In this document: positions 26,387 through 34,160 of the stretch, in pieces | Layout of the letters: each line of letters opens with the position of its first letter | Numbering within the stretch: position 1 is the stretch's first letter | Origin: Natronincola peptidivorans | GTDB lineage: Bacteria; Bacillota; Clostridia; Peptostreptococcales; Natronincolaceae | Assembly (NCBI RefSeq): GCF_900111615.1 | Contig: NZ_FOHU01000001.1 | Location: forward strand, 62,001-126,000 | DNA length: 64,000 bases | Reading direction: 5' to 3' | Notes under the pieces: model-generated | Database searches by the model: none | The model's input: only the letters and a program-made list of their open reading frames with translations | What the model was told of the DNA's origin: nothing | Program-made: the position numbers and the translations under genes

Positions 26387-27542
26387 GCTTGCTATATGTC
26401 TTATATTTCTTTTATTGATAGCTAATCCTTTCATCTATGCAGATGATTGGTATGGAGAGTACGGAAATTATTTTAGAGTATATGATGTTGAAAGCAATGA
26501 AATATTATTTAAAACTGCAAGAGAAGTTTCAAGAGGAGATCAATATTTAAGCGGCGATAATAAAATGTATCACATTGTTAGAGTAAACCCTAGAAGTCAT
26601 CTAGCCTATGCAGAATTTGTAGAAGAGGTACAGCTACCTAAAGTCAACAGAGAAGCTTTGCAAAAGATACAACTAGCAATACAAGAAGGAGGACTGTCAA
26701 CCCTATTATTAGCACAGGAAGAGGGAGAAGAGAACCAAGAAGAAAGAAAAGTAGGTATATATGCTACACACACTGCTGAATCCTATGTCCCTACTGATGG
26801 TTCCGAGAGTATTGAGGAAGGAGGAGGAATACTCCAAGTAGCTGAAGTACTGAAAAATAGCTTTGATGGCCATGGTGTTGAAGCCACCTTTGATAATACT
26901 CCACATATACCCCATGACGCAGGAGCATATAAAAGAGCCAGAAGAACAGCTGTACAGCTGATGAGAGAACATGGTGCAAATGCATTAATAGATGTTCACA
27001 GAGATGCTGTGCCAGCAGAACAGTATATTACAGAAATTGAAGGAGAGCCCGCCACAAAGGTAAGGTTGGTTATTGGAAGGCGCAATCAAAATTTTAAAGC
27101 CAATGAAGAGTTGGCGATGCAAGTAAAGGCTGTAGCAGATGAAATGCACCCGGAATTAATAAAAGATATATTTTATGCAAAAGGTGACTATAATCAAGAC
27201 TTGACACCAAGAGCTATGCTGGTAGAAATGGGTACTTATGAACATACAAGACAAAGGGCTGAAACAGCTGCCGGGTATTTATCTGAGGTAGTAACAACTG
27301 CATTGTTTGGTGGTATTATCGAAGAAGAGGGAGCTGCAGATGGGACTCCACCAGCAGAAACAGGAGGCGTACAGGAAAGCAATAGAGGCGCTGGTTTGGG
27401 GACAATAGGACTTATTGCAGTGATAGGAATTGGAGGTTTTGCCTTCTTGTTTCTAAGCAGTGGTGGGAAGGAATGGAAATCAAAGCTTGGTAATTTTAAA
27501 CAAGAATTTGCAAACTTGCTAGGAAGAAGAAAGAAAAAATAG
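26376..27542 (+). CDS. spoIIP: Stage II sporulation protein P, peptidoglycan hydrolase
   Basis: Amidase and endopeptidase that, with SpoIID and SpoIIM, degrades wall during engulfment of the forespore. The 388 residues have a signal peptide (about 1-22), an N-terminal region of about 100 residues, and the SpoIIP catalytic domain starting near 'KVGIYATHTAESYVPTDG'. His132 and Glu135 in that motif and His208 in 'DVHRDAVP' are likely zinc ligands. The end has a transmembrane segment (about 342-362) and a basic tail. The start is ATG 26376 after AAAGAGGTGAC. This version is anchored at its C-terminus. Confidence 0.93.
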   Translation: MKNKLAICLIFLLLIANPFIYADDWYGEYGNYFRVYDVESNEILFKTAREVSRGDQYLSGDNKMYHIVRVNPRSHLAYAEFVEEVQLPKVNREALQKIQLAIQEGGLSTLLLAQEEGEENQEERKVGIYATHTAESYVPTDGSESIEEGGGILQVAEVLKNSFDGHGVEATFDNTPHIPHDAGAYKRARRTAVQLMREHGANALIDVHRDAVPAEQYITEIEGEPATKVRLVIGRRNQNFKANEELAMQVKAVADEMHPELIKDIFYAKGDYNQDLTPRAMLVEMGTYEHTRQRAETAAGYLSEVVTTALFGGIIEEEGAADGTPPAETGGVQESNRGAGLGTIGLIAVIGIGGFAFLFLSSGGKEWKSKLGNFKQEFANLLGRRKKK

Positions 27543-27556
27543 GTGGGTGCTATAAA

Positions 27557-28477
27557 TTGGACAAACATTTTATTACAATTGTAATATCAGTTATTTTGGG
27601 TGTTATAGCTAGAACTTACATGATGAGAATTGACTATAGACAATACCCTACCTATCCACAGGCATATTTATCCCATTTTACACTAGGGGTTATCGCAGCT
27701 GGATTAGGAGCAGTGGTTATACCTGCCATTACAGAAAAGGAGTATGTAGCTATTACTTTTCTAGCTATAGCAGCCCAGCATTTTAGAGACGTAAGAAGTA
27801 TGGAAAGGGAAAGTCTAGATAATATTGAACCCACTGAGCTGGTACCTAAAGGTACCGCCTATATAGAAGATATAGCAAAGACCTTTGAGGCAAGAAATTA
27901 TATGGCAATAATAACAGCTACGGCCACAGGAACTGCAATGTATATAGGAGAAGTATTAGAAATACCTATCCTCTTAAGAACCTTATTGGGGATTATTGTT
28001 GGGGTAATTATTATTTTTCTATTAAACAAAATGCTGCAGACAAGATTTGTTGCAGATATAGCTGAAATCAAGGAGGCAGAGATTACCTTTGAGGGACCAA
28101 TATTAACGATAGCAGGCGTAGGGGTTATGAATATAGGTCTAAAGGAATCAAGAGAAGTCTTTTTAGCCAATGGCTTGGCAGTAGAAATGATTCCAAAGGA
28201 CCCCAATGCAGTAGCAGTATTATCAAATATAGGACAAAGACAAGCTATTCAGCACAATGTAGCTATTCAATTAGGCATACGAAAGGATATGGATGAACCA
28301 GATTTTACCCCCATTGCAAGAAGAAACCCTGAAAACGGCAATATCGTAATGGCAATTGTTGCAATGGAGCCAGATATGGAATGTTTAATTGAGGCTGTAA
28401 AAAGAACACCTGTATTAGAATCCTCAAAAAGGAAGCCCTTAGACTCTTATGTGGGTGAACAAATTAAACATAGTTAA
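27557..28477 (+). CDS. YIEGIA family membrane protein
   Basis: Matches the clostridial sporulation-associated family called YIEGIA after a short motif; here it reads YIEDIA (near residue 103, followed by 'KTFEARNY'). The 306 residues have about five hydrophobic segments in the first 165 residues and a soluble C-terminal half containing 'GVGVMNIGLKESREVFLANG' and 'AVLSNIGQRQAIQHN'. The family's function is unknown. The start is TTG 27557. It lies 14 bases after spoIIP and 39 before a small gene of a known partner family. Confidence 0.85.
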   Translation: MDKHFITIVISVILGVIARTYMMRIDYRQYPTYPQAYLSHFTLGVIAAGLGAVVIPAITEKEYVAITFLAIAAQHFRDVRSMERESLDNIEPTELVPKGTAYIEDIAKTFEARNYMAIITATATGTAMYIGEVLEIPILLRTLLGIIVGVIIIFLLNKMLQTRFVADIAEIKEAEITFEGPILTIAGVGVMNIGLKESREVFLANGLAVEMIPKDPNAVAVLSNIGQRQAIQHNVAIQLGIRKDMDEPDFTPIARRNPENGNIVMAIVAMEPDMECLIEAVKRTPVLESSKRKPLDSYVGEQIKHS

Positions 28478-28516
28478 TATATAAAAATAGCCAAGGAAAT
28501 GATGGAGGCTTGAATA

Positions 28517-28711
28517 ATGGAAATAGGTTTAAAGGAGTTTATAATAGCAATTGTTACACTCAATAAAGATATGGTAAATAGTTCAACTGCACCGATTTTT
28601 TATGCTGCTAACGAAGAGCATTTAGAAAGACTAGCATTATTAATAGCTAAAACTACAAGAGGAATGGTGCATGATTTAGAGGGAGGCACTTATATTATTG
28701 TTAAACATTAG
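28517..28711 (+). CDS. Small partner of YIEGIA protein (capping complex subunit type)
   Basis: A 64-residue protein with no signal peptide. It begins 'MEIGLKEFIIAIVTLNKDMV' and ends 'GGTYIIVKH'. Annotation resources place such proteins in a family named capping complex subunit for YIEGIA, which I recall from the name and the constant neighbourhood; the sequence itself shows no catalytic motif. GATGGAGGC precedes the ATG. It is probably bound to the soluble part of the YIEGIA protein, an inference from the gene pairing. Confidence 0.72.
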   Translation: MEIGLKEFIIAIVTLNKDMVNSSTAPIFYAANEEHLERLALLIAKTTRGMVHDLEGGTYIIVKH

Positions 28712-28722
28712 GTGATAGATAT

Positions 28723-28995
28723 ATGAAAATAGTATATGCATATAAAAAAAATATTTATGCAGCCTATAGAGCTGCATATCTTCATTTATCATTAAATCCA
28801 CAATTGATTCCTAAGTCTAGGAGAGAATTAATGCGTTCTCATGAAAATATAAAACCCTATTACTTAGGAATTGATGAAGATTTAAATGAAATATATATCG
28901 CTAGTTGTGGAAGGAATTATACAATATTTCAAAATGCCATGGAGGGGATAGGGCGTATTTATGGGGAAGAAGTGCAGATAATCCTTATTCATTAG
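28723..28995 (+). CDS. Short, diverged DUF3189-like protein
   Basis: A 90-residue protein that appears to be a shortened paralog of the next gene. Both begin 'MKI(V/I)Y', and its 'YYLGIDEDLNEIYIAS' lines up with 'HYMGKDQNNHIIYIMG' of the neighbour. It lacks the glycine/His-rich 'CFGGAHSS' loop of true DUF3189 proteins, replaced here by 'AYKKNIYAAYRAA'. That loss suggests a non-catalytic or structural partner. AGGTGAT precedes the ATG, 11 bases after the previous gene. Confidence 0.62.
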   Translation: MKIVYAYKKNIYAAYRAAYLHLSLNPQLIPKSRRELMRSHENIKPYYLGIDEDLNEIYIASCGRNYTIFQNAMEGIGRIYGEEVQIILIH

Positions 28996-29044
28996 GGATA
29001 TAGAATTAATCCTTACATATCAAAAAGAAAAGAGGTTATTGCCT

Positions 29045-29503
29045 ATGAAAATTATATATAGTTGCTTTGGTGGAGCCCATTCCTCTGTTGTAACAGCAGC
29101 AATTCACATGGGCTACTTACCTAATAACAGCTTACCATCTAAGGAGGAAATACTAGCTGTTCCTTTTTATGATAAAGCACAAAACAATGAGATAGGTATC
29201 CCACATTATATGGGAAAGGATCAGAATAACCACATAATCTATATTATGGGGATGGGGCATGCAAGGGATTACTATACTGAAATGTTATATGAGTTCTACA
29301 ATGAAGTGGCGCCCTATAATAATAAAGATATTATTATCATCAATGTTACATCATTGCTGAACAATTATACTAGATTAGGGGGCTTTATGTCTAGAAGACT
29401 AAATATTATTTCCTTAGGAAGGCCTTTAACTGTTTTTGGAATCCAAAAAAATTATTTTTATTTTGCTGAATTAGTTAAAAACCTTAAGGAAAGAATTAAC
29501 TAA
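29045..29503 (+). CDS. DUF3189 family protein
   Basis: A 152-residue cytoplasmic protein with the family N-terminus 'MKIIYSCFGGAHSSVVTAAIHMGYLP', seen here in overlapping parts: a beta strand followed by a glycine/His/Ser loop that looks like a nucleotide- or phosphate-binding turn. It continues with 'IPHYMGKDQNNHIIYIMGMG' (in parts). DUF3189 occurs with spoIIP and YIEGIA genes in clostridia; the function is unknown. ATG 29045 is preferred to TTG 29039 because AGAGG is then about 10 bases away. Confidence 0.82.
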   Translation: MKIIYSCFGGAHSSVVTAAIHMGYLPNNSLPSKEEILAVPFYDKAQNNEIGIPHYMGKDQNNHIIYIMGMGHARDYYTEMLYEFYNEVAPYNNKDIIIINVTSLLNNYTRLGGFMSRRLNIISLGRPLTVFGIQKNYFYFAELVKNLKERIN

Positions 29504-29565
29504 AGGTCCTTGACCATTATAAATACAAAATGATAATATTATTTGATGGTATTAATATATAGGTG

Positions 29566-29574
29566 TGCTATAAT
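29566..29574 (+). promoter_or_regulatory. Extended -10 promoter for the DUF512 radical-SAM gene
   Basis: TG, one base, then TATAAT (29569-29574) forms an extended -10 element. It lies inside a longer open frame, which shows that translation must begin downstream, at TTG 29615. Confidence 0.6.
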
Positions 29575-29614
29575 ATTAGTATCAGGTACTAATAATATTA
29601 AAGTAGGTGTTGTT

Positions 29615-30937
29615 TTGAAAGAGTCTAGTATAAAAAATATCATAAGCAAGGTAAACCATGATAGCATTGCTGAAGAAGTGGGTCTAGAAGTAGGAGATGT
29701 ATTATTAAGCATCAATGGAGAAATGATTGAAGATATCATTGAATATAAATTTTATCTAGCTGAAGAATACCTTGAGATAGAAATAGAAAAGCCAGATGGT
29801 GAGCAATGGGTCATTGAAATCGATAAGGATTATGATGAGGATTTAGGGATAGAATTTGAGAACCCAATCATAGCCGAAGCAAAGAGCTGTAAAAACAAAT
29901 GTATGTTTTGTTTTATTGATCAATTACCTAAAGATATGAGAAAAAGCCTTTATTTTAAAGATGACGACTCACGGTTATCTTTTCTACATGGTAATTATAT
30001 CACCTTAACCAATATGAGGGATGAAGACATTGATAAGATTATACAATATAGAATTAGCCCCATAAACATTTCTGTACATACCACAAATGGTCAGTTGAGA
30101 AAAAAAATGCTTAACAATCCTAAAGCAGGGAATATTTTGGGTATAATAAAAAAGCTGGCCGATAACCATATTGAAATGAACTGTCAAATTGTTCTTTGTC
30201 ACTGTATTAACGATGGAGAAGAACTGGATAATACATTAAAAGACTTAGGTGAGCTAAGTCATGCTATCAATAGTGTTGCTGTGGTTCCAGTTGGTTTAAC
30301 TAGATATAGAGAAAAACTCTATCCATTACAACCCTTTTATAAAACTACAGCCTTAAATACAATTCAACAGGTAGAAAGCTGGCAGAAAAAATTTCATAAA
30401 ACAATAAATAGAAGCTTGGTACATTTATCAGATGAGTTTTACCTATTGGCTGAAATGCCTTTTCCAGCTTATGAGGATTATGATGGTTTTTCTCAACTGG
30501 AAAATGGAGTGGGGATGGTGGTGAAATTCAAGAAAGAATTTTATGATCATCTGCAGAAACTAAAAATCCCCAAATTTAAATCAGCTAAGAAAGTAACTGT
30601 TTTGACAGGAACTTTGATACATAATACCATGAATGAGCTTTGTCAAGCATTAAACAGCAAGGTGGATAACTTCATACTACAAGCTATTGCTATTCCTAAT
30701 GACTATTTTGGCGGACAGGTATCAGTAACAGGATTAATCACAGCTACTGATATTTTAAATAGGCTAAAGGGGATAGACCTTGGAGAAAAAATCATTATCC
30801 CCATCTCGATGTTAAAATCAGAAGAAGAAGTCTTCTTAGATGATATTACTGTAACAGAGTTACAGAACAAATTGGAAGTAAAAGTGCAGGTATGTGAAGT
30901 AGAAGGTAGTGCTTTCATTGACAAAGCTTTAGAATAA
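29615..30937 (+). CDS. PDZ/radical SAM/DUF512 protein
   Basis: A 440-residue protein with an N-terminal PDZ-like domain (about 1-70, 'IISKVNHDSIAEEVGLEVGD' in part), a radical-SAM-like cluster motif Cys92-x3-Cys96-x2-Cys99 ('SCKNKCMFCFIDQLP'), and a C-terminal DUF512 domain with 'VTVLTGTL' and 'GGQVSVTGLITATDIL'. The family is widespread in Firmicutes and cyanobacteria, often before der; the iron-sulfur chemistry and substrate are unknown. The start TTG 29615 follows AAGTAGGTG and yields the usual N-terminus. der begins 29 bases after its stop. Confidence 0.88.
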   Translation: MKESSIKNIISKVNHDSIAEEVGLEVGDVLLSINGEMIEDIIEYKFYLAEEYLEIEIEKPDGEQWVIEIDKDYDEDLGIEFENPIIAEAKSCKNKCMFCFIDQLPKDMRKSLYFKDDDSRLSFLHGNYITLTNMRDEDIDKIIQYRISPINISVHTTNGQLRKKMLNNPKAGNILGIIKKLADNHIEMNCQIVLCHCINDGEELDNTLKDLGELSHAINSVAVVPVGLTRYREKLYPLQPFYKTTALNTIQQVESWQKKFHKTINRSLVHLSDEFYLLAEMPFPAYEDYDGFSQLENGVGMVVKFKKEFYDHLQKLKIPKFKSAKKVTVLTGTLIHNTMNELCQALNSKVDNFILQAIAIPNDYFGGQVSVTGLITATDILNRLKGIDLGEKIIIPISMLKSEEEVFLDDITVTELQNKLEVKVQVCEVEGSAFIDKALE

Positions 30938-30966
30938 AAGTATAGGAAAGAATGAGGTGAAGAGGC

Positions 30967-32292
30967 ATGGGAAAACCTATTGTAGCTGTTGTTGGAAGAC
31001 CTAATGTAGGAAAATCAACATTTTTTAATAAGATTGCTGGCAGAAGAATCGCCATTGTCGAGGATGAGCCTGGAGTAACAAGAGATAGAATTTATACAGA
31101 AGTAGAATGGTTGAATCACAAGTTTACTTTAATTGATACAGGCGGTATTGAGCCAGAATCTGAAGAAATAATTCCAGCACAGATGAGAAGACAAGCAGAG
31201 CTAGCCATAGAAACTGCAAATGTGATCGTATTTTTAGTAGATGGTAGAGAGGGGCTTATCTCCTCTGATAGAGAAATTGCAGATATGCTAAGAAAATCAA
31301 AAAAACCAGTTTTGTTAGTTTTAAATAAGGTGGATACAAAGGAGCAATCTCCTCATTATTTTGATTTTTATGAACTAGGCATAGGTGATCCAATAGAGAT
31401 TTCTTCTGCGCTAGGCTTAGGTATAGGAGATTTACTAGATGAGGTTGTAAAAAACTTTCCAAATGAAGAAGCCGAGGATTATGATGAAGACGTTATCAAG
31501 GTTGCAGTTATAGGAAAGCCCAATGTAGGTAAATCCTCCATCATTAATAAGGTCCTAGGAGAAGACAGGGTTATTGTAAGTGATATAGCTGGTACCACAA
31601 GGGATGCAATTGACACCCCCTTTACGGATGGAGAGGATCAATATGTATTTATTGATACGGCTGGTATAAGAAGGAAAAGCAAAATAAAAGAGCATGTTGA
31701 AAGATACAGCGTTATAAGATCCCTATCAGCTGTTGAAAGAGCAGATGTGTGTTTGTTGATCATCGACGCTGAAGAAGGTGTTACTGAGCAGGACAAAAAA
31801 ATAGCAGGATTTAGTCATGAAAATGGAAAAGGCTTAATCATTGTCATCAACAAATGGGATTTAATTGAAAAAGAAACAAATACCATGAATCAATTTATAA
31901 AAAGTGTTCGAACAGAGCTGGCTTATTGTGAATATGCACCAATTGTATTTGTATCTGCCTTAACTGGACAGAGATTAAATAAAATACTAGATAAGATTAA
32001 ATTTGTTGCTAATCAGCATGCTATGAGGGTTCCAACAGGTGCTTTAAATGAAGTGATAGGAGAAGCTATGTTACTGAACCAGCCGCCTTCTGATAAAGGA
32101 AAAAGGCTAAAAATATTTTATGCTACACAAGCTGCTGTTAAGCCTCCTACCTTTGTATTGTTTATTAATGACAAAGAGCTTATGCATTTTTCTTATCAAA
32201 GATATATTGAAAACAGAATAAGAGAGAATTTTGGTTTTGAAGGAACACCCATTAGATTTATTAATCGAGAAAAAACAGGAGGTGAAAAATAG
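30967..32292 (+). CDS. der: Ribosome assembly GTPase Der (EngA)
   Basis: Essential GTPase for 50S subunit maturation. The 441 residues hold two tandem GTPase domains and a C-terminal KH-like domain. G1 motifs are 'GRPNVGKST' (residues 10-18) and 'GKPNVGKSS' (near 183); 'DTGG' and 'DTAG' G3 motifs and 'NKVD' and 'NKWD' G4 motifs are all present. Domain order and length are standard. Its stop codon abuts the plsY start, so the two genes are coupled. Confidence 0.98.
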   Translation: MGKPIVAVVGRPNVGKSTFFNKIAGRRIAIVEDEPGVTRDRIYTEVEWLNHKFTLIDTGGIEPESEEIIPAQMRRQAELAIETANVIVFLVDGREGLISSDREIADMLRKSKKPVLLVLNKVDTKEQSPHYFDFYELGIGDPIEISSALGLGIGDLLDEVVKNFPNEEAEDYDEDVIKVAVIGKPNVGKSSIINKVLGEDRVIVSDIAGTTRDAIDTPFTDGEDQYVFIDTAGIRRKSKIKEHVERYSVIRSLSAVERADVCLLIIDAEEGVTEQDKKIAGFSHENGKGLIIVINKWDLIEKETNTMNQFIKSVRTELAYCEYAPIVFVSALTGQRLNKILDKIKFVANQHAMRVPTGALNEVIGEAMLLNQPPSDKGKRLKIFYATQAAVKPPTFVLFINDKELMHFSYQRYIENRIRENFGFEGTPIRFINREKTGGEK

Positions 32293-32880
32293 GTGCAACT
32301 ACTGATTGTAATAGTAGCATATATTCTGGGGAATTTTTCTCCTTCTTATGTGATTGGTAGATTAAGTGCAAATATTGACATCCGAAATTATGGTAGTGGT
32401 AATGCTGGTACAACTAATGTTATGAGAACATTAGGCTATAAAGCAGCCGTTTTTACCCTTTTATTAGATTGTTTTAAAGGCGTATTGGCTGTATATATAG
32501 CTAAACGCTTTGGCTCTGAAAATCTTGCTATGGTGGCAGGAATCGTAGTAGTGTTAGGGCATAATTGGCCTGTTTTATTGAAGTTTAAAGGAGGTAAAGG
32601 GATTGCCACTACAATAGGAGTAGCACTGAGTATACATCCTGTTGTTGCCTCAATATGTATTTTCGTAGGAATTATATTACTTATTATATTTAAATATGTC
32701 TCTCTATCATCAATCGTTGCCATAACGTTATTACCTATTATTCTGTTTTTTCAAGACTTGAATTATTTTATTTTTGGCTTAGTGCTATGTCTAATGGCAC
32801 TATATAGACACAAAGAAAATATGCAACGCTTACTAAATGGTACAGAAAAGAAGTTTACTGAAAAATTAAAAGTTAAATAA
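32293..32880 (+). CDS. plsY: Acyl-phosphate:glycerol-3-phosphate acyltransferase
   Basis: Membrane enzyme that makes lysophosphatidate from acyl phosphate and glycerol 3-phosphate, the first acylation of phospholipid synthesis. The 195 residues have five membrane segments. Family motifs are 'GNFSPSYVIGR', 'YGSGNAGTTNVMRTLG', 'GHNWPVLLKFKGGKGIATT'. The start is GTG 32293, directly after the der stop. gpsA, which makes its glycerol 3-phosphate substrate, follows after 14 bases. Confidence 0.96.
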   Translation: MQLLIVIVAYILGNFSPSYVIGRLSANIDIRNYGSGNAGTTNVMRTLGYKAAVFTLLLDCFKGVLAVYIAKRFGSENLAMVAGIVVVLGHNWPVLLKFKGGKGIATTIGVALSIHPVVASICIFVGIILLIIFKYVSLSSIVAITLLPIILFFQDLNYFIFGLVLCLMALYRHKENMQRLLNGTEKKFTEKLKVK

Positions 32881-32894
32881 AGGAGCGTTCTATT

Positions 32895-33926
32895 ATGGAT
32901 TATTCTTCAGTAGTTGTATTGGGTGCAGGAAGCTGGGGAACAGCTTTAGGCCTTGTATTAACGAGCAATGGTCACTCAGTAAAACTATGGATGCGACGTA
33001 AGGAACAGTATGATTTAATAATAAAAACTGGAAAGAACGGTAAATATCTTCCTGGAATCGAGATTCCTAAGGATATACAGTTGTATACAGATATAATTGA
33101 TGCTATCAAAGATACAAAAATCATTTTACTGACAGTCCCTACACAAAAAATAAGAGAAGTAATAAAAACTATAAAGCCTTTCATAAAACCTGATCAAATT
33201 ATTGTCAATGCTGCAAAAGGGATTGAGCAAAAAAGCCAATTAAGAATTTCACAAATAATGCAAGAGGAACTACCTAGCCAACCGTATGCAGTTCTATCTG
33301 GACCTTCTCATGCAGAGGAAGTAGCTAGAAATATGCCTACAACTGTTGTCGTGGCATCAGAAAAAAGAGAAATAGCTGAAACTATACAAGATGTGTTCAT
33401 GACTTCAACATTTAGAGTTTATACTAACCCAGACGTAGCTGGAGTTGAGCTAGGTGGCGCTTTGAAAAATGTTATAGCCTTTGGTGCAGGAATAGCAGAT
33501 GGATTAGGCTTCGGTGACAATGCAAGAGCAGCTTTAATGACCAGAGGAATTAGAGAAATTGCAAGGCTAGGAAAAGCCATGGGAGCTGACATTGCTACTT
33601 TTGCAGGGCTTTCAGGCATAGGAGACCTAATTGTTACCTGTACTAGTATGCATAGTAGAAATCGTAGAGCTGGAATACTTATTGGTAAGGGTAAGAACCT
33701 AGAAGAAACATTAAAAGAAATAGGTATGGTGGTAGAGGGTATTACCACAACCAATGTAGCCTATGAGCTAGCAATTAAGCATGGGATTGAAATGCCTATT
33801 ACTGAGGAGATATATAAAGTAATCTATGAGGGTAGAGATCCTAAAGACGCTGTTACCAACCTTATGAGTAGAAGCAGGAAACATGAAATGGAAGAAATTG
33901 TTGATATGAATAATGTTGAATGGTAG
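32895..33926 (+). CDS. gpsA: NAD(P)-dependent glycerol-3-phosphate dehydrogenase
   Basis: Reduces dihydroxyacetone phosphate to sn-glycerol 3-phosphate for lipid synthesis. The 343 residues start with the Rossmann motif 'LGAGSWGTALG' (residues 9-19) and contain 'AAKGIE', 'SGPSHAEEVA', the catalytic region 'GGALKNVIAFGAGIADGLG' and 'TRGIREIARLGKAMG'. AAAGGAGCG precedes the ATG. The der-plsY-gpsA unit ends with a terminator; spoIVA follows, an arrangement shared with Bacillus. Confidence 0.97.
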   Translation: MDYSSVVVLGAGSWGTALGLVLTSNGHSVKLWMRRKEQYDLIIKTGKNGKYLPGIEIPKDIQLYTDIIDAIKDTKIILLTVPTQKIREVIKTIKPFIKPDQIIVNAAKGIEQKSQLRISQIMQEELPSQPYAVLSGPSHAEEVARNMPTTVVVASEKREIAETIQDVFMTSTFRVYTNPDVAGVELGGALKNVIAFGAGIADGLGFGDNARAALMTRGIREIARLGKAMGADIATFAGLSGIGDLIVTCTSMHSRNRRAGILIGKGKNLEETLKEIGMVVEGITTTNVAYELAIKHGIEMPITEEIYKVIYEGRDPKDAVTNLMSRSRKHEMEEIVDMNNVEW

Positions 33927-33950
33927 AAAGCAATAGCATATATAAAAGTT

Positions 33951-33982
33951 GAGAATTCTTTTGAAAAGGGTTCTCTTTTTTT
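33951..33982 (+). terminator. Terminator after gpsA
   Basis: Stem of about 10 bp with two G-T pairs (GAGAATTCTT with AAGGGTTCTC) followed by TTTTTTT. Confidence 0.8.
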
Positions 33983-34073
33983 ATGAAATAAGCATATATT
34001 TCTATAGGAGTAAATTACTTGTAATAATCATATGATTACTATAAAAATATGAGGCAGTAAATAGGTTGAGTTG

Positions 34074-34101
34074 TCATATTTTTTTTGAACAATCATATAT
34101 T
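34074..34101 (+). promoter_or_regulatory. Sigma-E-type promoter of spoIVA
   Basis: TCATATT (34074-34080), 13 bases, CATATATT (34094-34101). This fits the sigma-E pattern (-35 with ATATT, spacer of 13-15, -10 CATACANT) with one mismatch in the -10. spoIVA is a classic sigma-E gene, which supports the reading. Confidence 0.62.
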
Positions 34102-34160
34102 TATAGTGTTATGAACTAATCGATACATAGTATTTATCTATATAATTAAGGAGGGATAAG

